Origin: CALAED01 sp937891035
Lineage (GTDB): Bacteria > Actinomycetota > Actinomycetes > Streptosporangiales > Streptosporangiaceae
Assembly: GCA_035642125.1 (NCBI GenBank)
Contig: DASQSZ010000043.1
Location: 1-16,729, forward strand
Length of the DNA: 16,729 nucleotides
Reading direction: 5' to 3'
Position numbers and translations under genes: made by a program. The notes beneath the pieces are model-generated. The model made no database searches. It was not told the origin of the DNA and worked only from the letters and a program-made list of their open reading frames with translations. Shown piece after piece: positions 1 to 7,440 of the stretch. Within the stretch, counting starts at the first letter, position 1. Each line of letters starts with the position of its first letter.

Positions 1-1060
1 CGAGCACGACGGCGCGGGTGGTGGCGGCCGCGATGCGGTCGAACGCCGCCCGGTCCGGGCTTCCGTTCGCTGCCCCGCCTTCAGGCCGGTCGTCGGGGGC
101 GTCGGCCGCGGGACGGGCCGACAGCATGGGGAACGCGCTCGTGGCGATCGGCACCGCCAGGATGGCCCACGGCAGGAGGTAGAGCGCCCACGCGTAGTTG
201 TAGTCGGCCAGCGCGCCGTTCGTGCCGTACCGGTTGGTCAGCACCACGACCGCGAGCATCGCGATCTGCTGCGCCACGACGGTGGCCAGGCCAGCGCCGG
301 CCAGCCGCCGCACCCGTGCCGCCACGCCCGGCGGGAACCTGAGCGTGGGCCGGATCGCCAGCCGCAGCGGCCAGGCCGCCACCACCCCGGTCACGACGAG
401 CGCCAGGACCCCGAGCGTGGTCCCGGCCGACAGGGTCAACTCGGCCGCCTGCGGCAGCGTGGCCAGCGCGTTCGGGCTCGCCCCCGCCATGACCGGCACG
501 TACGCGACATACGCGCCGATCACCACCAGGCTCGACACGAGCGGCGCGAGCGCCGGCCCGGTGAACCGGCGATGCGCCTGCAATACGCCGTAGAGCACCA
601 CCGCCAGGCCGTACAGCAGGATCTGCGGCGCGAACACCACGAGCATCCGTGCGCCGACATCGATGATGTCGGCGCGGTCGCAAGGCGGCGCCGCGCCGCG
701 CACCAGCAGGTTAAGCAGCGGCCCCGCGGTCAGCGCGGCCAGGGCCGAGACCGGCAGCAACAGCACGACGATCCAGGTCAACAACGCGGACGTGGTGCGG
801 CGCACTTCCTCGCGCGCGCCGCGCTCGACCGGCCCGGCCAGCACGGGTACGACCATCCCGGCCAGCGCGCCGCCGACGACCAGCTCGAAGATAATGTTGG
901 GGATCTGGTTGGCCGTGAAGTACGCCTGGCTCAGGCACGACGTGGTGACGGTCTGGGAGAAGGTGACCGTACGGCCGAATCCCACGATGCGGGCCAGCAC
1001 CGTGATGGACCCGATGAGCACCGCGGCGCGCACGATGCCGCCGGCGGTCGGGAAGCGCAT
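1..1060 (-). CDS. murJ: MurJ/MviN lipid II flippase, N-terminal part (runs off the window)
   Basis: Integral membrane protein of the MOP/MviN family, which flips lipid-linked peptidoglycan precursor across the cytoplasmic membrane. I translated it from ATG at 1060 to the window edge, giving about 353 residues; the C-terminal part lies outside. The N-terminus has the family block ARIVGFGR, then SQAYFTANQIPN and FELVVGGALAGMVVPVLAG, which is characteristic of actinobacterial MurJ (helices 1-2). Further hydrophobic helices follow throughout, including LLTWIVVLLLPVSALAAL and the block around QQIAMLAVVVLTNRYG, close to MurJ's helix 7 region. The stop of the MraY-like gene is only 13 nt upstream, so the two are probably cotranscribed. 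I chose ATG 1060 because the conserved N-terminus starts at once after it; the Shine-Dalgarno match is poor. Actinobacterial MurJ proteins often carry a C-terminal kinase-like or extracellular extension, which cannot be judged here. Confidence 0.9.
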   Translation of the reverse strand, partial: MRFPTAGGIVRAAVLIGSITVLARIVGFGRTVTFSQTVTTSCLSQAYFTANQIPNIIFELVVGGALAGMVVPVLAGPVERGAREEVRRTTSALLTWIVVLLLPVSALAALTAGPLLNLLVRGAAPPCDRADIIDVGARMLVVFAPQILLYGLAVVLYGVLQAHRRFTGPALAPLVSSLVVIGAYVAYVPVMAGASPNALATLPQAAELTLSAGTTLGVLALVVTGVVAAWPLRLAIRPTLRFPPGVAARVRRLAGAGLATVVAQQIAMLAVVVLTNRYGTNGALADYNYAWALYLLPWAILAVPIATSAFPMLSARPAADAPDDRPEGGAANGSPDRAAFDRIAAATTRAVVL

Positions 1061-1073
1061 CCGCGCCGGCCCG

Positions 1074-1982
1074 TCACCGCGCCGGGTCAACCGGCTCCCG
1101 CGGCTGCGGTGACCTGGGCGCAGGCACGGGCGGGCGCCGGCCCAGCATGTCGAACCAGTGCAACGGCGGGGAGGACTGGATGACCTTGGTGAAGCTCACG
1201 AACTCGCTGGCCCCGGTCAGCCCCACCACCCCGGCGAGGATCGCGAGTCGCCCGCCCCGGCCGAGCCGGGTCGCGGCCAGACCGAGCAGCGCGCCAAGGG
1301 CGTTGGCGCCGGCGTCGCCGAGCATGGCCTGCTCGCCAAGATCCTCGGGGAGCAGGGCGGCCGCCGCCCCGAGCGGCGCCGCCACCACCGCCGCCGGCGC
1401 CACCGTGCCCCGGCCGCCCACGGCCGCCAACGGCGCGCCCATCACCAGGCCGACTTTGATCGCTCGTCCGGGGCGGAGGTCGAAGAGGTTCAGCAGGTTG
1501 GCCCCGCCGGCCACCAGGGCCCCGTTGATCAACACGTCGACGGCGGCCGCCGGCTTGGACCGGGCCCCGGTGCCGGCGACCGCGGCCGCGGCCAGCCCGG
1601 CGGCACCGATGCCGAGGAGCTTCACCGCGCCGCTGGTGACTTCGCCGCGCGCCAACGCGGCCAGATGGCCTTTGAAGCCGCGGGAGCCGCCGGATCCGGA
1701 CAGATCGTCGTATGCGCCGAGGAGCCCTCCGCCGGCGCCGGCGAGCAGCGCGGCGGCCCTCATCCGGGCGGGCAGGCCCGGTGCGACGAGCCCGGCCGCG
1801 GCCGCTCCGGCCACGAACGCCGGCCCCTCCAAGAGCGTGACGGGCTCGCCTCTGTGATTGGTGCGCCCCCAGACCTCATCGCCCGGCAACCCATTGAGGC
1901 CGGGCGGGCGGCGGGTGAAGGCCGCATAGGCGGCGCGGGCGGCGGCGGCACCGAGCACCCCGCCGACGACGAGCCGCTTCAT
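1074..1982 (-). CDS. MraY/WecA-superfamily (glycosyltransferase 4-like) membrane protein
   Basis: A 302-residue, Ala/Gly/Leu-rich multi-pass membrane protein. It resembles the polyprenyl-phosphate N-acetylhexosamine-1-phosphate transferases (MraY, WecA, TagO). Visible landmarks in family order are an acidic pair D92-D93 in GAYDDLSG, a basic loop RGFKGH (101-106), N162-LLN-LFD168, G222-D223 in MLGDAGAN, and a C-terminal PLHWFDMLGR (273-281) matching the HHHxE-type loop. The usual DGxDGL motif after the Asn/Asp helix is replaced by DLRPGRAIK, so the substrate may differ from that of true MraY, or activity may be altered. Its ATG overlaps the steB stop by 4 bases (ATGA), and murJ follows after 13 nt. 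By inference it makes or modifies a lipid-linked cell-wall intermediate. It is unlikely to be the main MraY, which normally lies in the dcw cluster. Confidence 0.75.
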   Translation of the reverse strand: MKRLVVGGVLGAAAARAAYAAFTRRPPGLNGLPGDEVWGRTNHRGEPVTLLEGPAFVAGAAAAGLVAPGLPARMRAAALLAGAGGGLLGAYDDLSGSGGSRGFKGHLAALARGEVTSGAVKLLGIGAAGLAAAAVAGTGARSKPAAAVDVLINGALVAGGANLLNLFDLRPGRAIKVGLVMGAPLAAVGGRGTVAPAAVVAAPLGAAAALLPEDLGEQAMLGDAGANALGALLGLAATRLGRGGRLAILAGVVGLTGASEFVSFTKVIQSSPPLHWFDMLGRRPPVPAPRSPQPREPVDPAR

Positions 1983-2953
1983 GAGCGCCCCTTGCCGGTC
2001 GGCTCTACCGTGGGGCTGGTGCTTGGACCGGGCAGATAACCCTCGGCGCCCGAACCGGTACCGTACTTGCCGGACGTGCCGGTTCGCTCGGCGGCCAGCG
2101 CGAGCACGGTCACGACCTGTCCCGACGGTGTGTCCGCGGTGTCGACCGTGGAGACCCGCTCGGCGGCGCCGGAGTTCCTGAGCACCTGGATCAGCCCGCC
2201 GTCTTGCGCCGCCTGGTAGGGGCCGGCCAGGACCGTTCCCTGGTCGGCGGCGTCCAGCGCGGCGGCGATGGATACCAACGCCTGGTTATCGGTTTCGGAG
2301 CCCTGACCTTGATAGGGCGTCGATGGAGCGATCACGACGGCGAGTGTCGCACGTCCGCCCGGCTTTCCGCTGAAAGTCACGAAACCCTGGTCCTTGAATC
2401 CGCTCAAAATCTCGCCGCCGGACGCGTCCTCGCTGCCCGCCCTGGCCTGCTGGTCGGTCACCACCGCGCCGGCCAGTACCGCCGCCGCCTTGTCGTAGGG
2501 GGTGGCGTTTTGCGGGAAGGTGATGTCGGAGGGCTTGACGGTTTGGGCCAGTTGGTCGAGCACGGTGATCTGGTCGTCGTCGAGGAACTTCTTTTGAACG
2601 GTCACCTGCCCGCTGACCGTGGCCCCGGCCTGGGCGACCATTTTGGTGGCCTGGTCGTGGATGGTCTGGCTCGCGCCCGGCAACACCACGAATACCACGC
2701 GCTCGGCGCTCAGCTGTCCCTGCACCAGCTGCGGGCCGAGCCGCTGGGCGAACTGGTTTTCGCCCTCCTGCCGGCGTTGCATCTGCTGGACCTGGTTGCG
2801 GTAGGCCTGGTTCTCCTTGGCCAGATCGCTCGTTTGGCTCTTGAGAAAGGTGAGCGACGGATCGGAAAGCGCGGTCGCGCCAAGGACGATGCCTATCGCC
2901 AGCGACAGGAAGATGGCGGCGATGGAGACGAGGTGATAACGAAAATCGATCAC
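1979..2953 (-). CDS. steB: SteB/MctB-family envelope protein (copper transporter MctB domain)
   Basis: A 324-residue protein opening with the family signature IDFRYHLVSIAAIFLSLAIG. It has a single N-terminal membrane helix (about residues 8-28), a Gln/Glu-rich coiled coil (about 33-70), a mixed alpha/beta extracytoplasmic domain, and a Pro/Ser/Thr-rich C-terminal tail. Two roles are described for the family: MctB of Mycobacterium tuberculosis in copper tolerance, and SteB of Corynebacterium glutamicum, which works with SteA in daughter-cell separation and peptidoglycan hydrolase control. The steA neighbour favours the second. The start is GTG at 2953, overlapping the steA stop as GTGA; the stop overlaps the next ATG. 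Both junctions indicate translational coupling. The family call is firm; the copper function is not supported by any clear metal-binding motif here. Confidence 0.88.
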   Translation of the reverse strand: MIDFRYHLVSIAAIFLSLAIGIVLGATALSDPSLTFLKSQTSDLAKENQAYRNQVQQMQRRQEGENQFAQRLGPQLVQGQLSAERVVFVVLPGASQTIHDQATKMVAQAGATVSGQVTVQKKFLDDDQITVLDQLAQTVKPSDITFPQNATPYDKAAAVLAGAVVTDQQARAGSEDASGGEILSGFKDQGFVTFSGKPGGRATLAVVIAPSTPYQGQGSETDNQALVSIAAALDAADQGTVLAGPYQAAQDGGLIQVLRNSGAAERVSTVDTADTPSGQVVTVLALAAERTGTSGKYGTGSGAEGYLPGPSTSPTVEPTGKGRS

Positions 2954-4314
2954 GTGAAGAGTCCGGTCAACCAGAAGACGAATTTATGCCACTTGTCGGC
3001 GACCACCGGCAGGAAGACATCGCCCACGGGCGAGAACGCCACCGCGACGATGATCGTGATGAATGTGGCGGCCACCAGCAGAAGCAGCCATGAGGTGGAG
3101 ATCTGGCTGCGGTAGAGCCGGCTGACGCCTTTGGCGTCCACCAGCTTGCTGCCGACACGCTGCCGGGTCAGAAAGGTGCTGGCCATCCCGGCCCGGCCCT
3201 TGTCGAGGAACTCCACCATGTTGTAATGCGAGCCCACGGCGACGATGAGCGTGGCACCCTTGTCGTCGGCGAGCAGCATGGCGATGTCCTCGCTGGTGGC
3301 CGTCGCGGGAAAGATGACGGCCTGCCTGCCCAGCTCCTGGACGCGGCCGAGCCCGGGCGCCCGCCCATCGCGGTAGGCGTGCACCACCAGCTCGGCACCG
3401 CACGTGAGCGCCTCGTCGGAGACCGAGTCCATGTCGCCGACGATCATGTCCGGCCGGTAGCCGGCCTCCAGCAGCGCGTCCGCTCCGCCGTCCACGCCGA
3501 TCAGCACCGGCCGGTACTCCCGCAGGTAGGGGCGGAGCGTCGCGAGATCTTCGCGATAGTGGTAGCCGCGCACGACGATGAGCGCGTGCCTGCCTTCGAG
3601 CTTGGTCTCGATGTCGGGCACGCCGACGCCTTCGAGCAGCAGATCCCGCTCGCGTTTGAGGTATTCCATGGTGTTGGCGACGAACGCCTCGAGCTGCAGC
3701 GACAACCCTGCCTTGGCCTCGGTCGTCGCCGCCTCGATCGTCTCCGCCGTTTGAACGATGCCCTTGGTGATGACCTCGTCGCCGCGATGGATGACGCCGT
3801 CTTCGATCCGGACGACGTCGCCCTCGGTGATCTTGGAGAAGATCTCCGGCCCGACGTCGTCGATCAGCGGGATGCCGGCGTCGATCAGGATGTGCGGGCC
3901 GAGGTTGGGATAGCGTCCGGAGATGCTCGGCGCCACGTTGACGACCGCGCCCGCCTGGCAGGCTACAAGCGCCTCGGCGCTGACCCGGTCGAGATCGACA
4001 TGGTCGATGATCGCAATCTCGCCGGGCCGCAACCGCTTGGTGAGCCGCTTGGTGCGGCGGTCGAGGCGCACCTTGCCGCTGACGCCCGGGGCTTCTTCAT
4101 CCCTTTTGTCCCGTCCGATGCCGAAGACGCCGCCGCGCCGCAGCCCCAGGCCGGGCAACGGCAGGCCGGATCCGCGGACGCCGGGAAAGCGCGAGCCGGC
4201 CGGCCGGCCGCCGCGCACTGGCGCGCGGCGCAGCGGCGCGCGGCGCAGCCGTACCGGCCGCCGCGCGTTCGGCGGCCGCGGGCGGTGGTCAGGAGCCGGT
4301 GTCGGGTCTTCCAT
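2950..4314 (-). CDS. steA: SteA, putative cytokinetic ring protein with thiamine-pyrophosphokinase-like domain
   Basis: A 454-residue protein from ATG 4314. Residues 1 to about 75 are Arg/Pro-rich and low complexity. The conserved part starts near GKVRLDRRTKRLTKRLRPGE and IAIIDHVDLDRVSAEALV. A thiamine-pyrophosphokinase-like fold follows, with VDGGADALLEAGYRPDMIVG and DMDSVSDEAL (about 274-302). One membrane helix lies near the C-terminus (about 408-428, WLLLLVAATFITIIVAVAF). In C. glutamicum SteA localises to the division site and acts with SteB in cell separation; it is not thought to be a thiamine enzyme. It is coupled to steB by a GTGA overlap. A GTG at 4356 would add 14 residues; I prefer ATG 4314, but both lie upstream of a non-conserved leader. 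A 29-codon ORF with a better ribosome-binding site overlaps this start out of frame. Confidence 0.88.
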   Translation of the reverse strand: MEDPTPAPDHRPRPPNARRPVRLRRAPLRRAPVRGGRPAGSRFPGVRGSGLPLPGLGLRRGGVFGIGRDKRDEEAPGVSGKVRLDRRTKRLTKRLRPGEIAIIDHVDLDRVSAEALVACQAGAVVNVAPSISGRYPNLGPHILIDAGIPLIDDVGPEIFSKITEGDVVRIEDGVIHRGDEVITKGIVQTAETIEAATTEAKAGLSLQLEAFVANTMEYLKRERDLLLEGVGVPDIETKLEGRHALIVVRGYHYREDLATLRPYLREYRPVLIGVDGGADALLEAGYRPDMIVGDMDSVSDEALTCGAELVVHAYRDGRAPGLGRVQELGRQAVIFPATATSEDIAMLLADDKGATLIVAVGSHYNMVEFLDKGRAGMASTFLTRQRVGSKLVDAKGVSRLYRSQISTSWLLLLVAATFITIIVAVAFSPVGDVFLPVVADKWHKFVFWLTGLFT

Positions 4315-4378
4315 TGCCTGCCATCCTGCCAGAGCCGTCGTCGGCACCGTTCCCACCAGCGGAAGTTGACATGTTCAT
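4289..4378 (-). CDS. Possible 29-residue leader ORF overlapping the steA start
   Basis: The ORF starts at ATG 4378 and begins MNMSTSAGGNGADDGSGRMA; its TGA is at 4289-4291. A GGAGG at 4385-4389 sits 6 nt before the ATG and is the best Shine-Dalgarno sequence in the recN-steA gap. The ORF overlaps the steA ATG (4314) by 26 nt in another reading frame, so a ribosome finishing it would pass the steA start. The Gly/Ser/Asp/Asn composition matches no known family. Codon third positions are mixed, less G/C-biased than in steA. It could be a translational-coupling leader, a small protein, or chance. Confidence 0.3.
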   Translation of the reverse strand: MNMSTSAGGNGADDGSGRMAGNGRPDTGS

Positions 4379-4384
4379 CGTCGG

Positions 4385-4389
4385 CCTCC
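4385..4389 (-). promoter_or_regulatory. Shine-Dalgarno GGAGG ahead of the 29-codon ORF upstream of steA
   Basis: The minus strand reads GGAGG followed by CCGACG and ATG (4378). The spacing of 6 nt is ideal, whereas neither steA start candidate (GTG 4356, ATG 4314) has a comparable site. This suggests that ribosomes are loaded here and reach steA by coupling. Confidence 0.4.
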
Positions 4390-4483
4390 AGGGCGCCCGG
4401 AGCGCCCCCACTACCTGGCCAACTGGGCGATCTTGCCACTTGTGAGACTTGGGTCACCATGGGAGCCGGGTCGCCCCGCGCAC

Positions 4484-6178
4484 CTAGCCGGCGGCGGCGA
4501 GGGCGAGCAGCTCTTCGGCGTGGGCCCGGCCCAGCTCGGAGTCCTCCAGGCCCGCGAGCATGCGGGACAGCTCCCGTACCCGGCCGTCCTGGTCGAGCGC
4601 GGTGACCCCGCTGCGGGTGACCGTGCCGTCATCGGACTTTTCCACCACCAAGTGCTGATCGGCGAAGGCCGCCACCTGGGGCAGGTGAGTGACGACGATC
4701 ACCTGGGCGCTGCGCGCGAGGCGGGCCAGCCGGCGGCCGATCTCCACCGCCGCCTTGCCTCCCACTCCGGCGTCCACCTCGTCGAACACGAACGTCGGGA
4801 CCGGGTCGGCACCGGCGAAGACCACCTCGATCGCCAGCATCACCCGGGACAGTTCGCCGCCGGAGGCCCCTTTGTGCAAGGGCAGCGGTGGCGCGCCCGG
4901 GTGCGCGGCCAGGCGCAGCTCCACCTCGTCGAGTCCGTACGGCCCGAACTCACCGATCTGGGTGACCGCGGCCACGATGCGGGCGTGCGGCATGGCGAGC
5001 GCGGTGAGCTCCTCGGTGACGGCGGCGGAGAACCGCTCGGCCGCCTCCTGCCGCACCGCGGTGAGCTCGGCGGCCAGCTCGGCGAGCCGCTCGGTCAGCT
5101 CGGTGTGCTCGGCGCGCAGCTCTTCGATGCGCTCGTCGTCGCCCTCCAGCTCGGTCAGCCGCCGCGCGGACTCCTCCGCCCAGGCCAGCACGTCGGCGAC
5201 CGTCTCGCCGTACTTCCTGGTCAGCGAGGTCAGCGCTGCCCGGCGTTCCTGGACGGCGGCGAGCCGGGCCGGATCGGCCTCGACGGACTCGGCGTAGGCG
5301 GCCAGCTCGGTGCCCACGTCGGAGACCAGGTAGTTGGCCTCGGCGACCCGGTCGGCCAGCCCGCCCAGCGTCTGGTCGTGGTCGCGTACCGCCTCGAGCG
5401 CGTTGCGGGCCGCGCCGAGCAGCCCGACCGCGTCGGCGGCGGCGACCGCGGCGCCGGGGTCGCCGAGCAGTGCCTCGTGGGCCGTGGTCGCCGCGGTGCG
5501 CAGGGCGTCGGCGTGACCGAGCTTTTCCTCCTCGGCGGCCAGGTCGGCGTCCTCGCCGGTCTTCGGGTCGACCTTCTCGATCTCTTCGAGGCCGAACCGC
5601 AGCAGATCGGCCTCCTGCGCGCGTTCCCGTGACCGCGTGGTGAGCTCGTCGAGCAGCGCGGTGACCTGGCGGTGCCGCTGGTAGGCGGCCGTGTAGGCGC
5701 GCATCGGCTTGTCGATGGCGGCGCCCGCGTAGCGGTCGAGCGCGGCGCGCTGGCGGCCGGGGTGCAACAGCCGCTGCTGGTCGGATTGACCGTGCACGGC
5801 CACCAGGTCGTCGGCGATGGTGATGAGCATGCTGACCGGCACCGACCGGCCGCCCAGATGCGCTCGGGACCGGCCCTCGGCGGAGACGGTTCTGGTCACG
5901 ATGAGCGTGCCGTCGTCAAGCTCGCCGCCGGCCTCTTCGACTCTGGCCGTCACCTTGCTGTCCGGGGCGACGATGATGCGCCCCTCGACGCTCGCGCGGT
6001 CGGCGCCAGGACGTACTCGCTGGGGGTCGGCCCGCCCGCCGAAAAGCAGGCCCAGGCTGGTCACCACCATGGTCTTGCCTGCCCCGGTCTCGCCGGTGAG
6101 TACGTTGAAACCCGGAGACAGCTCGAGGACGGCCTCGTCGATGACGCCGAGGCCCCGGATCGTTACCTCCTCGACCAT
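4484..6178 (-). CDS. recN: DNA repair protein RecN (SMC-like ATPase)
   Basis: A cytoplasmic ABC/SMC-type ATPase used in double-strand break repair. From ATG 6178 it has 564 residues, normal for the family. It starts with the family N-terminus MVEEVTIRGLGVIDEAVLEL. Walker A is GETGAGKT (29-36), and a long Glu/Ala/Arg-rich coiled coil fills the middle. The ABC signature is SGGELSR, followed by Walker B with FVFDEVDAGVGG and the H-loop VVTHLPQVAAFADQH near the C-terminus. All ATPase motifs look intact. An in-frame GTG at 6187 has GGAGG 5 nt upstream and may be the real initiator, adding VRP. nadK lies 88 nt upstream and steA follows after about 170 nt, the widest junction in the 3' half of this cluster. 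Confidence 0.96.
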   Translation of the reverse strand: MVEEVTIRGLGVIDEAVLELSPGFNVLTGETGAGKTMVVTSLGLLFGGRADPQRVRPGADRASVEGRIIVAPDSKVTARVEEAGGELDDGTLIVTRTVSAEGRSRAHLGGRSVPVSMLITIADDLVAVHGQSDQQRLLHPGRQRAALDRYAGAAIDKPMRAYTAAYQRHRQVTALLDELTTRSRERAQEADLLRFGLEEIEKVDPKTGEDADLAAEEEKLGHADALRTAATTAHEALLGDPGAAVAAADAVGLLGAARNALEAVRDHDQTLGGLADRVAEANYLVSDVGTELAAYAESVEADPARLAAVQERRAALTSLTRKYGETVADVLAWAEESARRLTELEGDDERIEELRAEHTELTERLAELAAELTAVRQEAAERFSAAVTEELTALAMPHARIVAAVTQIGEFGPYGLDEVELRLAAHPGAPPLPLHKGASGGELSRVMLAIEVVFAGADPVPTFVFDEVDAGVGGKAAVEIGRRLARLARSAQVIVVTHLPQVAAFADQHLVVEKSDDGTVTRSGVTALDQDGRVRELSRMLAGLEDSELGRAHAEELLALAAAG

Positions 6179-6192
6179 CGGCCGCACACGCG

Positions 6193-6197
6193 CCTCC
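6193..6197 (-). promoter_or_regulatory. Shine-Dalgarno GGAGG upstream of recN
   Basis: GGAGG lies 5 nt before an in-frame GTG (6187) but 14 nt before the ATG (6178) favoured by family alignment. By spacing it favours the GTG, so the start may be three codons longer than annotated. Confidence 0.5.
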
Positions 6198-6266
6198 ACA
6201 GTGACGTTCCGGCCTCGCCGCCGCCTCGCGCTTTTGGGCGGATTCGAGTATGTGCCTGAGGCGAGG

Positions 6267-7334
6267 TTAGCGGTCTTCGGAGACATGCGGGCGGGCTCGG
6301 CCCCGCCAGCCCGAGACCGGAAGCCCGAACTTGGTGACCAGCCGGTTGGTGAAGGGGGTCTGGTGCAACCGGGCCAACCGGACCGACTCGCTCCCGCGCC
6401 GCACCTCGACCCTGGCCCCGGGCGGCAGGCTCACTTTGCGCCGCCCGTCGCACCACAGCACCGCGCGGGGCGGGTCGGCCGACGTGGCGGCCGCGGTCGA
6501 TGCGATCGACGGGGTCACTGTGGTCGCGCTCGCCTGCACGCTCGCACTGTCGTCGGCTCCGTCGGGGCCGCCGTGGGACGCGCCCGGCTCCGTCGACGCC
6601 TCCACCCGCTCGTCGACTCGCCGCTCCGGGAGCACCTCGAGCGCCACGACGGATCGCGGCGACACCACGAGCGGCCGGGCGAACAGCGCGTGCGCGCTGA
6701 TCGGCACCACGAGCAGCGCCTCGACCTCGGGCCACACGACGGGACCGCCGGCGGAGAACGCGTACGCCGTCGAGCCGGTGGGGGTGGCGCACACGACGCC
6801 GTCGCAACCCCAGTGCGAAAGCGGCCGGCCGTCGATCTCCACGACCAGCTCGACCATGCGCTCGCGTGAGGCCTTCTCCACGCTCGCCTCGTTGAGCGCC
6901 CACGTAACATCGGTCACCGTGCCGTTTTGCCGGACGGCGACGTCAATCGTCATGCGTTCCTCGACGTCGTAGCGCCGCGTCACCACTTTGTCGACGGTGG
7001 CCGCGAGGTCTTCGCGTTCCGCCTCGGCGAGGAAGCCGACGTGCCCCATGTTCACTCCCAGCAGCGGGGTGCCGGCAGGGCGGGCCAGCTCGGCCGCTCG
7101 CAGCAACGTGCCGTCCCCGCCGAGTACGATCACCATCTCGGCGTCGTCGCAGGCCGCCGCCGAGACGGGCATGATGTCGGCGGCGGTGCAGTCGAGCTCC
7201 GCCGCCTCCCCGGCGAGCACGCGGACGGCGATGCCCGCCTCGGCGAGCCGCTCGATGACGAGGTTCGCGCTGCGCACCGCGCCCGACCGTCCGGTGTGCG
7301 TGACCACCAGGACCGACCGTTTGGCCTTGCTCAT
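6267..7334 (-). CDS. nadK: NAD kinase
   Basis: Phosphorylates NAD to NADP in the cytosol. It has 355 residues from ATG 7334. Family motifs are the nucleotide-binding GGDGT (72-76), GVNMGHVGFLAE (93-104), NE.S..K (148-154), and TPTGSTAYAFSAGGP (184-198). The C-terminal strands VLWCDGRRKVSLPPG lie at 292-305. An unusual insertion of roughly 50 residues (about 237-290), rich in Ser, Thr, Ala, Asp and Glu, separates ALEVLPE from AVLWCDGRR. Most actinobacterial NAD kinases have only a short turn there and total about 300 residues. Frame is open through the insert and downstream motifs remain intact, so this is not a frameshift. The ribosome-binding site is probably AGAAGGG, about 10 nt upstream, inside the duplicated leader described separately. 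Confidence 0.95.
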   Translation of the reverse strand: MSKAKRSVLVVTHTGRSGAVRSANLVIERLAEAGIAVRVLAGEAAELDCTAADIMPVSAAACDDAEMVIVLGGDGTLLRAAELARPAGTPLLGVNMGHVGFLAEAEREDLAATVDKVVTRRYDVEERMTIDVAVRQNGTVTDVTWALNEASVEKASRERMVELVVEIDGRPLSHWGCDGVVCATPTGSTAYAFSAGGPVVWPEVEALLVVPISAHALFARPLVVSPRSVVALEVLPERRVDERVEASTEPGASHGGPDGADDSASVQASATTVTPSIASTAAATSADPPRAVLWCDGRRKVSLPPGARVEVRRGSESVRLARLHQTPFTNRLVTKFGLPVSGWRGRARPHVSEDR

Positions 7335-7341
7335 GGGTCAC

Positions 7342-7440
7342 TCACCCTTCTGGTTCGCCGCGTCTCGCTCGCCGCGCGGACGGCTCACCCGACGGCTCGC
7401 CGGCCACTCCGCTCACTCGGCGGGCTCGCTCCCAGCTCAT
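7342..7440 (-). CDS. Micro-ORF 3 (32 residues) immediately upstream of nadK
   Basis: Begins MSWERARRVSGVAGEPSGEP and ends ...RGEPEG; the stop is 7 nt before the nadK ATG. It overlaps the stop of micro-ORF 2 by ATGA. AGAAGGG lies about 10 nt before its start. The sequence is repeated in micro-ORF 2 (about 25 of 31 residues shared). It is Arg/Glu-rich with no recognisable domain. It may be translated by re-initiation; it may equally be a by-product of the repeat. Confidence 0.3.
   Translation of the reverse strand: MSWERARRVSGVAGEPSGEPSARRARRGEPEG

Noticed and set aside
4391..4407. Inverted repeat GGGCGC/GCGCCC in the recN-steA gap, considered as a terminator.
   Set aside because: Only a 6-bp stem with no U-tract; such short GC palindromes are frequent in this composition.
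3226..4605. Long plus-strand open frame (459 codons) opposite steA.
   Set aside because: It is the antisense shadow of steA and recN; high GC leaves opposite frames open. The steA frame has clear family motifs.
4433..5632. Plus-strand open frame of 399 codons opposite recN.
   Set aside because: Low-complexity Gly/Arg/His composition without domain; it is opposite an intact recN.
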